Origin: Lysobacteraceae bacterium
Lineage (GTDB): Bacteria > Pseudomonadota > Gammaproteobacteria > Xanthomonadales > Xanthomonadaceae
Length of the DNA: 64,000 nucleotides
Direction of reading: 5' to 3'
Assembly: GCA_003241895.1 (NCBI GenBank)
Contig: QBLY01000015.1
Coordinates: forward strand, 1-64,000
The number at the start of each line of letters is the position of its first letter. Positions within the stretch are counted from its first letter, which is position 1. The translations under genes were made by a program, and so were the position numbers. This document shows positions 14,301 to 21,759 of this stretch, piece after piece. The notes beneath the pieces are model-generated. The model was not told where the DNA came from. It searched no databases and worked only from the letters and a program-made list of their open reading frames with translations.

Positions 14301-14401
14301 TGGTAGCTGAAGTAGCCGATGACCGCGAGCACCACCATCGCGTACAGCACCAGGGCGCGGTTGCGCAGCGCCCACTCGGAAAGATTGAATTGCGCGGCCA
14401 T
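11339..14401 (-). CDS. RND efflux transporter permease, TriC/MexK-like
   Basis: 1020 residues, the usual size for the inner-membrane pump of a tripartite RND system. The N-terminal helix is followed by the porter-domain sequence LGQSEDPPFTFKIMVVRTYWP and RPDGVVGPFFNDEFGDTFG-like blocks, which resemble the TriC/MexK branch. There are twelve expected membrane segments in two halves, with the proton-relay region GALVLGLGLMVDDAIIAVE in helix 4. It uses proton motive force to expel hydrophobic compounds through an outer-membrane channel. The adaptor gene ends 10 bases upstream, so the two form an operon; no channel gene is in the operon, and the TolC at 17166-18578 is the nearest candidate partner. 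Substrates cannot be predicted. Confidence 0.93.
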   Translation of the reverse strand: MAAQFNLSEWALRNRALVLYAMVVLAVIGYFSYQRLGQSEDPPFTFKIMVVRTYWPGATAQEVAQQVTDRIEKEVMETGRYEFVRSYSRPGESLVLLVSSDKLVSRDLPQLWYDVRKKVGDIRQNLPDGVVGPFFNDEFGDTFGNIYALSGDGFDYATLKDYAERIELELHRVPDVGKIELVGLQDEKIWIELSNTKLATLGVPLAAVQQAIDRQNAIAPASFFETPTDRVQLRVSGRFDSVQEIADFPIRIGDRSLRLGDVADIKRGFADPAAPRMRFMGENAIGIAVAMRAGGDIIRLGGLLDTEFARLQQNLPVGMTLKKVSDQPAAVRAGVAEFVQVLAEAVIIVLLVSFFSLGFRTGLVVALSIPLVLAMTFTAMYYFGIGLHKISLGALVLGLGLMVDDAIIAVEMMAVKMEQGYSRMKAAAFAYQSTAFPMLTGTLVTAAGFLPIATAASSTGEYTRSIFQVVTIALILSWIVAVVFIPYLGYKLLPDAKPHGDGPAHDPYATKFYRRVRAWVTWCVHFRKTVITVTVAAFVVAILMFRFVPQQFFPSSTRLELMVDLELAEGSSLYATEAVAKRLEAELAKREDIESFVAHIGTGTPRFYLPLDQKFPQASFAQFVILTKDIESRESARAFLIGLFDEKFSDVQARVSRLENGPPVGFPIQFRISGEHTDEVRRLAYLVAEKVRANEAVTNVNLDWDEPSKVVRLVIDQERARVLGISSAEVAAFLRGSLSGTSVSTYRDGNELIEILLRGPPQEREQLSLLGSLSVPAGNGRSVPLSQIATLEYGFEDGIIWHRNRLPTITVRADIYGEKTPPSVTAEIVPTLDDIRASLPSGYLLETGGTIEDSGKGSRSVAAGVPLFVLVVTTLLMLQLRSFPRTIMVLMTAPLGLIGVVLFLLVFRVPFGFVAMLGTIALSGMIMRNSVILVDQIEQDIAAGHPPVQAVVDATVRRFRPIVLTALAAVLAMIPLSRSVFFGPMAVAIMGGLIVATALTLLFLPALYAAWFRVPRPALR

Positions 14402-14411
14402 GGGCGTCGCC

Positions 14412-15539
14412 TCAGCGCGGATCGGCAGGCGTGGCGGAGGCCGCGACCAGCTTCACCGGCCGGTTTTCGCGATCAATCGGCTTGATGCGCTGGCCCTCCA
14501 GCAACAGATGCACGCCGGCGGCCACCACCCATTCGCCCGGCTGCAGACCCGCCAGCACCGGGACTTCGGACTCGCCGTAGGCGCCCACGGTTACCGGGCG
14601 CAGGCTTACCGTGGACTTGTCCGGATCCACCACCCACAGCGCCGGCTTGCCGTCTTTTTCATACAGCGCCGGCAGCGGTACGGCGAGGCTGCGCTTGCCC
14701 TGCTGCAGCGCGAAAACCCGGGCGCTCTGGCCGATTTCGGTGCGCACGTCGCCGGGGTCGAAGCTGACGCGCGCCGCGAACGTGCGCGCCTGCGAGTCCG
14801 CCGCCGGCGCGATCTCGCGCAGCTGGGCCGGGAACCGCTTGCCGGGCTGGGACCACAGTTCCACCGCCATCTCGCGGCCCGGGGTGAACAGCGCCGCGCT
14901 CTGTTCGGGCACGCTGATGGCCACTTCACGCTGGCCCTGCTCGGCGAGCACGAACACGGTTTGGCCCGCCGCCACGACCTGGCCGGCCTCGGCCAGGCGC
15001 TGGGAAATGACGCCGTCGGCCGGCGCCCGCAGCACGGCATAGTCGGCCTGGTTGCCGGACACGCGCGCCTCGGCCTGGGCTTGACGCACGCGCGCCTGCG
15101 CCGCATCCCTGGCCGATACCCGGACGTCGTACAGCGATTTGCTGACCAGTTGGCGGTCCAGCAGGCTCTGGTGGCGCTCGAGTTCGGAGGTCGCCAAGGC
15201 CAGGTCGGATTCCTCTGACGCCAGCTGCGCGCGGGCCGCTTCAAGCTGAAGGCCGACATCGGAAGCATCCAGCTCGGCCAGCGACTGGCCTTTCGTCACC
15301 TGCTCACCGACGTCCACCAGGCGGCGCGAGATCTTGCCGCCAATGCGGAAGGCCAGCGCCGGCTCGAACTGCGCCCGCACCTCACCGGCATAGACGCTCA
15401 GGTTGGCCGCGGCGGCGTCGGCCTGGACCACCATCGCGGGCCGGGCCGGGCCTTCGTCGGGCGCCTCTTGGCTGCAGGCGGCCAGGGCAAGCGCGGCGGA
15501 AATCAGGGCGACGCGATGGAACGGGGCGATGGCGCTCAT
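14412..15539 (-). CDS. RND periplasmic adaptor subunit (membrane fusion lipoprotein)
   Basis: 375 residues beginning with a lipoprotein signal (VALISAALALAACSQ; lipobox LAAC). The barrel-sandwich/lipoyl halves (FRIGGKISRRLVDVGEQVTKGQSLAELD and APADGVISQRLAEAGQVVAAGQ) enclose an alpha-hairpin of about 70 residues. This is the normal architecture of an MFP/HlyD-type adaptor that links the RND pump to the outer-membrane channel. It is first in the operon with the permease gene and divergent from the TetR regulator gene at 15614. No strong Shine-Dalgarno precedes the ATG. Confidence 0.92.
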   Translation of the reverse strand: MSAIAPFHRVALISAALALAACSQEAPDEGPARPAMVVQADAAAANLSVYAGEVRAQFEPALAFRIGGKISRRLVDVGEQVTKGQSLAELDASDVGLQLEAARAQLASEESDLALATSELERHQSLLDRQLVSKSLYDVRVSARDAAQARVRQAQAEARVSGNQADYAVLRAPADGVISQRLAEAGQVVAAGQTVFVLAEQGQREVAISVPEQSAALFTPGREMAVELWSQPGKRFPAQLREIAPAADSQARTFAARVSFDPGDVRTEIGQSARVFALQQGKRSLAVPLPALYEKDGKPALWVVDPDKSTVSLRPVTVGAYGESEVPVLAGLQPGEWVVAAGVHLLLEGQRIKPIDRENRPVKLVAASATPADPR

Positions 15540-15613
15540 GCAGGAGTCATTTATTTACTGGACTGGGGGTATATTATCTTTACCAAACCGACAAGTTCAA
15601 TAATAATATCGCA
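15540..15613. promoter_or_regulatory. AT-rich divergent promoter/operator between the RND operon and its TetR regulator
   Basis: These 74 bases are strikingly AT-rich compared with the rest of the window. They contain ATATTAT (15571 region) and its complement ATAATAT (15603 region) flanking TTTACCAAACCGACAAGTT. Both promoters must lie here. A TetR dimer site overlapping both is the simplest reading, but no perfect palindrome is obvious. Confidence 0.45.
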
Positions 15614-16276
15614 ATGAGCAACCCCGCCCCCGAATCCGTCGTCCCGGCGCGCACCAATGCTCCCGGGCGGCCCAAGGACCTGGAGAAGCGCGCCGCCATC
15701 CTCGATGCGGCCAAGGCGCTGTTCCCGGCCCGCGGCTACGACGGTGTCAGCATGGACGCGATCGCCCAGGCCGCCGGCGTCTCCAAGCTCACGGTCTACA
15801 GCCACTTCCAGGACAAGGACACCCTGTTCGTCGAGGCGGTGAAGGCCAAATGCGAAGACCTGCTGCCGTCCGACCTGTTCGTCGCCCGGTTCGAAGGGCC
15901 GATCCGCGGCCAGCTGGTGCGCATCGCGCACGCCTTCTTCCGCCTGATCACCAGCGATGAGGCGATCTCGATCCACCGCATCATGTCGCGTCAGCTGCCC
16001 GAGGATTCCCACCTACCCAGGATGTTCTGGGAAGCCGGCCCCAAGCGCACGCAGGAGGCGCTGGCCTCGTTCCTGGAGGCCGAGGACGCCGCCGGTGAAA
16101 TGCGCATCCCGGACTGCACGCTGGCGGCGTCCCAGTTCTTCTGCCTGCTCAAGGGCGAATACCATGCACGCCTGCTTTGCGGCTGCCCGGAGCGCCTTAC
16201 GGCCGACGAAATCGACGCCCACGTGCTGGCCACGGTGGACCTTTTCCTGCGCGCTTACGGCCCGGGTCGCCGGTGA
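15614..16276 (+). CDS. TetR/AcrR family transcriptional regulator of the RND pump
   Basis: 220 residues. The N-terminal helix-turn-helix is clear at about residues 25-70 (AAKALFPARGYDGVSMDAIA, AAGVSKLTVYSHFQDKDTLF). The C-terminal ligand-binding part resembles the AefR-like TetR_C subgroup often paired with efflux pumps. It is transcribed divergently from the adaptor/permease operon across a 74-base AT-rich gap, the usual layout for a local repressor that also controls itself. The inducer is unknown. The start ATG is the only one before the basic N-terminal stretch, and no strong Shine-Dalgarno precedes it. Confidence 0.92.
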   Translation: MSNPAPESVVPARTNAPGRPKDLEKRAAILDAAKALFPARGYDGVSMDAIAQAAGVSKLTVYSHFQDKDTLFVEAVKAKCEDLLPSDLFVARFEGPIRGQLVRIAHAFFRLITSDEAISIHRIMSRQLPEDSHLPRMFWEAGPKRTQEALASFLEAEDAAGEMRIPDCTLAASQFFCLLKGEYHARLLCGCPERLTADEIDAHVLATVDLFLRAYGPGRR

Positions 16277-16489
16277 ACAGGCCGTCTTCGCCCACCGTGC
16301 ACAGTGTCCCGGTGACTAATGGCACTACGGCCACGGCGAGCCCGGGAAGCATGCTGTGGCTGTGCGGGCCTGTCCCCCGGGGGGCGGCAAACCACCGTTC
16401 CCGTGGCTCCCGGGCCAGCGCCGCGCCTTCCGCGAGGTGCCGGCTGGGGCATAAAATAACCGGCCCCGCGTTCCCAGGAACCTTTCGTC

Positions 16490-17143
16490 ATGCCCATTGA
16501 TTTCCAGCAGGCCCGCTTCGCGATGGTCGAACAGCAGGTCCGCCCCTGGGACGTGCTCGATCCGCGTGTGCTCGAGACGCTGATGACCGTGCACCGCGAG
16601 GACTTCGTGCCGCCGCGCCACCGCAAGCTGGCGTTCGCCGACCTGCCGCTGCCGCTGGAACACGGCGAAGTGATGATGAAGCCGGTGGTCGAAGGCCGCA
16701 TGCTGCAGGCCGTGAGCCTTTCCCCGGAAGACGAAGTGCTGGAAATCGGCACCGGCTCGGGCTTCGTCACCGCCTGCCTGGCCGCCTTGGCGCGCGAAGT
16801 GGTCAGCATTGATCGCCACACCGATTTCGTCGAGCGCACGCGCACCCGGCTCGCCGCCGAAGGCATCACCAACGTGCGCCTGGAATGCGCCGACGTGTTC
16901 GGCTGGCAGCCTGGCCGCCTGTTCGACGCCATCTGCGTCACCGGCGCCGTCGCGGTGGACCCCGAGCAGTTCGGCGCCTGGCTGAAGCCGGGCGGCCGCC
17001 TGTTCGTCATCCACGGCCAGTCGCCGGTGCAGGAAGCGCTGCGCATCACCCGCCGCGGCGAAGGCTTCCACCGCGAAAGCCTGTTCGAAACCGACGTCCC
17101 CTACCTGCACGGCGCCGCACCCGCGCCGCATTTCGCCTTTTGA
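16490..17143 (+). CDS. Protein-L-isoaspartate O-methyltransferase family protein
   Basis: 217 residues. The SAM-binding motif VLEIGTGSGFVTACLA (about residues 84-99) and the N-terminal FAMVEQQVRPWDVLD block match the Pcm-like methyltransferases that precede tolC in xanthomonads. Genuine Pcm repairs isoaspartyl residues in aged proteins. This branch is shorter at the substrate-facing N-terminus, so activity on isoaspartate is not assured. A TAAAAT -10-like sequence lies about 32 bases upstream of the start, with AGGAA ten bases before the ATG. It ends 22 bases before tolC and is probably co-transcribed with it. The 213-base region before the gene (16277-16489) holds nothing else I recognise. 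Confidence 0.82.
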   Translation: MPIDFQQARFAMVEQQVRPWDVLDPRVLETLMTVHREDFVPPRHRKLAFADLPLPLEHGEVMMKPVVEGRMLQAVSLSPEDEVLEIGTGSGFVTACLAALAREVVSIDRHTDFVERTRTRLAAEGITNVRLECADVFGWQPGRLFDAICVTGAVAVDPEQFGAWLKPGGRLFVIHGQSPVQEALRITRRGEGFHRESLFETDVPYLHGAAPAPHFAF

Positions 17144-17165
17144 TTCCAGACACCAGGACTACCCC

Positions 17166-18578
17166 ATGCGCCTGAGCCTCCGCCCCCTTTCCTTCGCCAT
17201 CGTGCTGGCGGTTTCCGCCGGCAGCGCGGGCGCCGCCGACCTGCTGGAAGCCTACGAGCTGGCACGCCTGAGCGACCCCGTGCTTGCGGCCTCCGAGTCG
17301 CGCAGCCTGGCCATCGGCGAAGGCGTGGTGCAGAACCGCGCGCAGCTGCTGCCCCAGATCGACGGCAGCTACAGCTGGGGCCGCACCGAGACCGACAGCA
17401 GCGGTTCGCAGGCCTTTGGCACCATCATCCAGCCAGCGTCGGTGTCCAGCAGCCAGAACACCAACTCGGGCTGGTCGATCAACCTGCGCCAAAGCATCTA
17501 CGACCACAGCACCTACACCCGCCTGAGCGCCGCCAGGGCGCGCTCGGCGCAGTCGCAGGCCGAGTACAAGGCCGCCTCCGACGCCCTGCTGGTGCGCGTG
17601 GCCGACGCCTACTTCAACGTGCTGACCGCGATTGAAACGCTGGCCTCCTCGCGCGCCGAGGAGCGCTCGGTGAAGCGCCAGCTCGACCAGGCCGACAAGC
17701 GCCTGGAAGTGGGCCTGGCCCCGATCACCGACGTGCACGAAGCCCGCGCGCGCTTCGACACCGCCCGCGCCAACGCCATCGCCGCGGCCAACGCCCTGGA
17801 CGATTCGCGCGAAGCCCTGGCCGAGATCACCGGCGCCCCGATCGAGAACATCCAGGGCCTGGCCGCGGACTACAAGCCCGCCGACCCGACCGACCTGATC
17901 AACCAGGACTGGGTCGCCGTCGCCATGGAGTCCAACCCGACCCTGCTGGCCCGCGAACTCGCGGTGACGGCGGCTGAAAAGGACGTCGCCACCGCCCGCG
18001 CCGGCCACCTGCCCTCGCTCGGCCTCACGGCCAGCTACAGCGACGGCGACGGCGATGGCAGCAACGACATCTTCTCGCCGGTGCCGGGCAACAACAGCTT
18101 CCGGAACGCCAGCCAGTCCACCCGCGTCGGCGTCACGCTGAACGTTCCCATCTTCGCCGGCGGCGCCACCCAGTCAGGCGTGCGCCAGGCCGTGTACAAC
18201 CGCGACGCCACCGCCGACGCGCTCGAACAGGAGCGCCGCTCGGTCATCCGCCAGACCCGCAACGCCCAGCGTTCGCTCGGCGCCGGCTCGGCCGAAGTCG
18301 AAGCCCGCCGCCTGTCGGTGGTGTCGGCCCAGGCCGCCTACGAAGCCAGCGAAGCGGGCCTGGAAGTCGGCACCCGTACCATCGTCGACGTGTTGATCAC
18401 CCAGCAGTCGCTGTTCCAGGCCCAGCGCGAATACGCCCGTTCGCGCCACGCGTTCCTGGTCAACCTGCTGCGCCTCAAGCAGGCCGGCGGCACCATCGCC
18501 CTGGCCGACCTGCAGGAAGTGAACCGCGTGCTGGTGAACGACGCCGAAGCGTCACTCGACAACACCGGCGCGCTGTAA
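17166..18578 (+). CDS. tolC: TolC family outer membrane efflux channel
   Basis: 470 residues with a signal peptide (PLSFAIVLAVSAGSAGAA). It has the two repeats typical of TolC, each with long helices (AYELARLSDPVLAASESRSLA; AYFNVLTAIETLASSRAEERS) and a C-terminal helix pair (GLEVGTRTIVDVLITQQSLFQAQREYARSRHAFL). TolC trimers form a tunnel across the outer membrane and periplasm that serves type I secretion and RND pumps. The two RND systems in this window lack their own channel genes, so this TolC is a plausible shared exit. It lies downstream of the Pcm-like gene in an apparent two-gene operon and converges on waaA. Confidence 0.95.
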   Translation: MRLSLRPLSFAIVLAVSAGSAGAADLLEAYELARLSDPVLAASESRSLAIGEGVVQNRAQLLPQIDGSYSWGRTETDSSGSQAFGTIIQPASVSSSQNTNSGWSINLRQSIYDHSTYTRLSAARARSAQSQAEYKAASDALLVRVADAYFNVLTAIETLASSRAEERSVKRQLDQADKRLEVGLAPITDVHEARARFDTARANAIAAANALDDSREALAEITGAPIENIQGLAADYKPADPTDLINQDWVAVAMESNPTLLARELAVTAAEKDVATARAGHLPSLGLTASYSDGDGDGSNDIFSPVPGNNSFRNASQSTRVGVTLNVPIFAGGATQSGVRQAVYNRDATADALEQERRSVIRQTRNAQRSLGAGSAEVEARRLSVVSAQAAYEASEAGLEVGTRTIVDVLITQQSLFQAQREYARSRHAFLVNLLRLKQAGGTIALADLQEVNRVLVNDAEASLDNTGAL

Positions 18579-18596
18579 GCGGCCCCGCCGGCGCGC

Positions 18597-19901
18597 TCAG
18601 GCGCGCCGGTTTTCCAACAGCTGGTCCACCAGCGCCAGGTTCCGGCCCAGCGCGCCCGACAGTTCCGACACCTGCCTGCGCCCGGCCTCGCCCATGCGTT
18701 CGCGCGTGGCGGGATCGTCCAGCAGCGCCAGCACCTCGTCCCCCACCGCCACCGCGTCCGGCACCTGCCGCAGGGCATCGGCGTCGCGCAGCCGGCGGGT
18801 GACCTCGGCGAAATTGAACGTGCGCGGCCCCACCACGCTGGGAATACCCAGCGCCGCCGGCTCAAGGACGTTGTGACCACCGATGTCACACAGGCTGCCG
18901 CCGACGAAGGCGACATCGACCGCGGCGAAGAACCGCAGCAGTTCGCCCAGGGTGTCGATCACGAACACCTGCGTGTCGGGCCCGGGCAGCGTCTCGACGC
19001 GGCGGGTGGCGGTGCGCATGCCCAGCGCCGCGGCCGCCTCGGCCACCGCCGCGAACCGCTCGGGATGGCGCGGCGCCCACAGCAGCAGCGCGTCGGGGTG
19101 GCGATCAAGCAGCCGGGCATGGATCTCGAGCACGGCGTCTTCTTCCGGCGCATGCGTGCTGGCGGCCATCCACACGGGGCGCCCAGCCCCCCAGGCGTGT
19201 CGCCAGCGCCTGGCCTGTTCGTCGACGCCCTCGGGCAGCGCCAGGTCGTACTTGAGGTTGCCGGTGACGACGATGCGCCCCGGCTCCGCGCCGATGCGCT
19301 CGAGTCGCGCCGCGTCGGGGTTGGACTGCGCCGCGACCAGGGTCACGGCCTTCATCGCCACCCGCGCCAGCGACTGCACCGGCAGGTACCCGCGCAGCGA
19401 ACGCTCGGACAGGCGTGCGTTCACCATCATCAGCGGAATGCCGCGGCGTCCGCATTCGACGTACAGGTTGAGCCATATCTCGGTTTCAACGATCACCGCC
19501 AGCGCCGGCCGTGCGCGATCCAGGAAACGCCGCACCATGGAGCGCAGGTCGTAGGGCAGGTAGACGTGGTGGACCCGGTCGCCCCACAGCGCACGCACCC
19601 GTTCCGAGCCGGTGGGGGTGATGGTGGTGATCAGCAGCGGCCGTTCCGGATGCGCTGCCAGCAGGCCGTCCACCAGCGGACGCGCCGCCAGCACTTCGCC
19701 CACCGACACCGCATGCACCCATATCGTGTCGTGCAGGTCGAGCTTGCCGTCGAGCCGGGCGTAGCGCTCCGGCCACCGCTGCAGGTACTCGCGCTGGCGC
19801 ATTCCGCGCCAGATGAGGTGGTAGAGGGTGACCGGGAAAGCCAGGTGCAGGACCAGCGAATACAGGCCCAACAGTACCCGCTGCCCGAAGGTGAGATGCA
19901 T
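18597..19901 (-). CDS. waaA: 3-deoxy-D-manno-octulosonic acid (Kdo) transferase
   Basis: 434 residues. An N-terminal hydrophobic anchor (LLGLYSLVLHLAFPVTLYHLIW) precedes a GT-B glycosyltransferase. The family landmarks are present: WVHAVSVGEVLAARPL with the catalytic-base glutamate, ITTITPTGSERV, the VVTGNLKYD block, and APRHPERF. WaaA adds Kdo from CMP-Kdo to the lipid A precursor on the inner face of the inner membrane, an essential step of LPS core synthesis. It is divergent from the lauroyltransferase gene at 19961 across 59 bases and converges on tolC 18 bases away. Confidence 0.95.
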   Translation of the reverse strand: MHLTFGQRVLLGLYSLVLHLAFPVTLYHLIWRGMRQREYLQRWPERYARLDGKLDLHDTIWVHAVSVGEVLAARPLVDGLLAAHPERPLLITTITPTGSERVRALWGDRVHHVYLPYDLRSMVRRFLDRARPALAVIVETEIWLNLYVECGRRGIPLMMVNARLSERSLRGYLPVQSLARVAMKAVTLVAAQSNPDAARLERIGAEPGRIVVTGNLKYDLALPEGVDEQARRWRHAWGAGRPVWMAASTHAPEEDAVLEIHARLLDRHPDALLLWAPRHPERFAAVAEAAAALGMRTATRRVETLPGPDTQVFVIDTLGELLRFFAAVDVAFVGGSLCDIGGHNVLEPAALGIPSVVGPRTFNFAEVTRRLRDADALRQVPDAVAVGDEVLALLDDPATRERMGEAGRRQVSELSGALGRNLALVDQLLENRRA

Positions 19902-19960
19902 GCGCCGAAGAATACCCGACCTGCCCGGCGGCGCGGCACCAGCGGATAGAATGGCCGGGC

Positions 19961-20869
19961 ATGGCCGACCCGCTCCCGCCCCCGCCGCTGTCTCCCCTCC
20001 GCTGGCCCGCCTGGGCGCTGATCGCCCTGGGCTGGACCGTGGCCCGGTGGCCGCTTTGGCTGCAGCGCGCGGTCGGGCCCGGCCTGGGCTGGCTGATGTT
20101 GCGCCTGCTGCGTTCGCGGCGCCGGGTGGCGGCCACCAACCTGGCGCTGTGTTTCCCCGAGCTCGGCGAGCTCGAACGCAAGCGCCTGCTGCGCGAGAAC
20201 TTCCGCGCGCTGGGACTGGGCGTCTTCGAATTTCTGCGCGCCTGGTGGGGACGGCTGCCCTCGCCTTCGGAGTGCGAGCTCGACGGGCTGGAACACCTGG
20301 AAGCGGCGCGCACGGGCGGCCGCGGCGTCATCCTGGTGTCGGCACACTTCACCACGCTGGAAATCTGCATGCGCCTGCTGTGCCAGCGCATCCCGCTGGC
20401 GGGCATGTACCGGCCGCACGAGGAACCCGCCATGGAGTGGGCGGTGAAGCGCGGGCGGCTGCGGCACGCCGTGGCGATGTTTTCGCGCGACGAACTGCGC
20501 CCGGCGCTGCGGCACCTCAAGCAGGGTGGGCTGCTGTGGTTCGCGCCCGACCAGGAAACCAGGCGCGGCGACAGCGTGTTCGTACCCTTCTTCGGCCAAC
20601 CGGCATGGAGCCTCACCTCCACCCACCAGCTGGCGCGCCTGTCGGGCGCGGCGGTGCTGCCGCTGTTCCACGAACGCCTGACGGACGGCCGCTATCGCAT
20701 CCAGATCCTGCCGGCGCTGGAGCATTTCCCGAGCGCCGACGCCACCGCCGACACCGCGCGGATCATGGCTGCGCTGGAAAGCCTGGTGCGGCGCTGCCCG
20801 ACGCAGTACCTGTGGCTGCACCAGCGCTTCAAACGCCAGCCCGACGGCAGCAAGCGCCGCTACGACTGA
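19961..20869 (+). CDS. Lipid A biosynthesis acyltransferase (LpxL/HtrB family)
   Basis: 302 residues. The family HX4E catalytic motif is in SAHFTTLE (about residues 128-133), preceded by RSRRRVAATNLALCFPEL and followed by FAPDQETRRGDSVFVPFFG. LpxL-type enzymes add a secondary acyl chain from acyl-ACP to Kdo2-lipid IVA at the inner membrane. TAGAAT (19947-19952), a -10-like hexamer, sits so close to the ATG that the mRNA could be nearly leaderless. Its stop codon abuts the stop of the next, opposite gene (shared sequence TGATCA), leaving no room for a terminator. Confidence 0.93.
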   Translation: MADPLPPPPLSPLRWPAWALIALGWTVARWPLWLQRAVGPGLGWLMLRLLRSRRRVAATNLALCFPELGELERKRLLRENFRALGLGVFEFLRAWWGRLPSPSECELDGLEHLEAARTGGRGVILVSAHFTTLEICMRLLCQRIPLAGMYRPHEEPAMEWAVKRGRLRHAVAMFSRDELRPALRHLKQGGLLWFAPDQETRRGDSVFVPFFGQPAWSLTSTHQLARLSGAAVLPLFHERLTDGRYRIQILPALEHFPSADATADTARIMAALESLVRRCPTQYLWLHQRFKRQPDGSKRRYD

Positions 20870-21748
20870 TCAGTACACCGGCGGTTCGCCCGGCGGCCGG
20901 GTCTTGAAGCGGCGATGCGCCCACAGGTACTGGCCCGGGCTTTCGCGCACCGCGATCTCCAACTCATGCATGTAGCGTGCGGCGTCGGCCACCGCATCGC
21001 CGCTGGGCCAGCCGGGCCAGGTAGGCTCGATGCGGATCACGTAGCGGCCGTCGCTGTCGCGCCGGTACCAGAACGGCAGCAGCACCGCGCCGGCGCGCTG
21101 CACCAGGCCGGGCGTAGCCGTGAGCGTGGCGGCGGGCACGCCGAAAAAAGGTACGAACGCATTCTGGTAGGTGAAGTTCTGGTCGGCCGAATACACCACC
21201 GGCTGGCCGTCGCCCAGGTTGCGCAGCAGGGCGCGCACGTCCTTCTTGCCGATGGTGGGCCCGAACACCGCGGCGCGCGCGGCCTCGAACCAACGCTCCA
21301 GGCAGGCGTTGTTGTGCCGGCGAACCACCACCCGCACCGGCCGGCCCAGTGCCTCGCCCAGCAGCCGCACCGCCAATTCGGTGTGGGTGAAGTGGCCACA
21401 CATCAGCAGCACGCCCTGGCCGCGCGACAGCGCCTGGCGCAGGTGCCCGATCCCTTCGATGCGGGCCAGCCCGGCCAATGCCCGCGGGGGTGCAAACCAG
21501 GCGCGCAGCAACTCGAACGCACCCACCACCGTGTTCACCACGCTCTCGCGCACCAGCGCGGCCTGCTGCGTGGCGTCCAGCCCGGGGAAACACAGCGCGA
21601 CGTTGATGGCCGCGATGCGACGGCGTGAGCGCAGCAGTGGCCAGGCCAGCCACGCCGCGAACCGACCCAAGGCAAGCAGCGCCGGCTGCGGCAGCCTGGC
21701 GACGACCTTCGCAGCCCAAGCCAACGGCACGATCAGCAGGCAGCGCAT
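20870..21748 (-). CDS. Second lipid A acyltransferase homologue (LpxL/LpxM family)
   Basis: 292 residues from the ATG at 21748. It repeats the architecture of the convergent LpxL-type gene: RSRRRIAAINVALCFPGL, the HX4E motif in CGHFTHTE, and YSADQNFTYQNAFVPFFG. The two proteins are related but clearly diverged, so this one may add a different secondary acyl chain, for example at the other position of lipid A. The frame is open upstream into the ligase gene, but family sequence starts at MRCLLIVPLAW. The ATG is 11 bases after the O-antigen ligase stop, so it belongs to the leftward cluster zinc-finger, GT4, ligase, acyltransferase. Confidence 0.9.
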   Translation of the reverse strand: MRCLLIVPLAWAAKVVARLPQPALLALGRFAAWLAWPLLRSRRRIAAINVALCFPGLDATQQAALVRESVVNTVVGAFELLRAWFAPPRALAGLARIEGIGHLRQALSRGQGVLLMCGHFTHTELAVRLLGEALGRPVRVVVRRHNNACLERWFEAARAAVFGPTIGKKDVRALLRNLGDGQPVVYSADQNFTYQNAFVPFFGVPAATLTATPGLVQRAGAVLLPFWYRRDSDGRYVIRIEPTWPGWPSGDAVADAARYMHELEIAVRESPGQYLWAHRRFKTRPPGEPPVY

Positions 21749-21759
21749 GCCGGTGGCGG

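Noticed and set aside
11207..14485. 1092-codon open frame opposite the first RND permease gene
   Set aside because: It is the antisense of a clear RND permease; high GC makes stop codons rare. The translation is rich in His, Arg, Gln and Gly with no family features.
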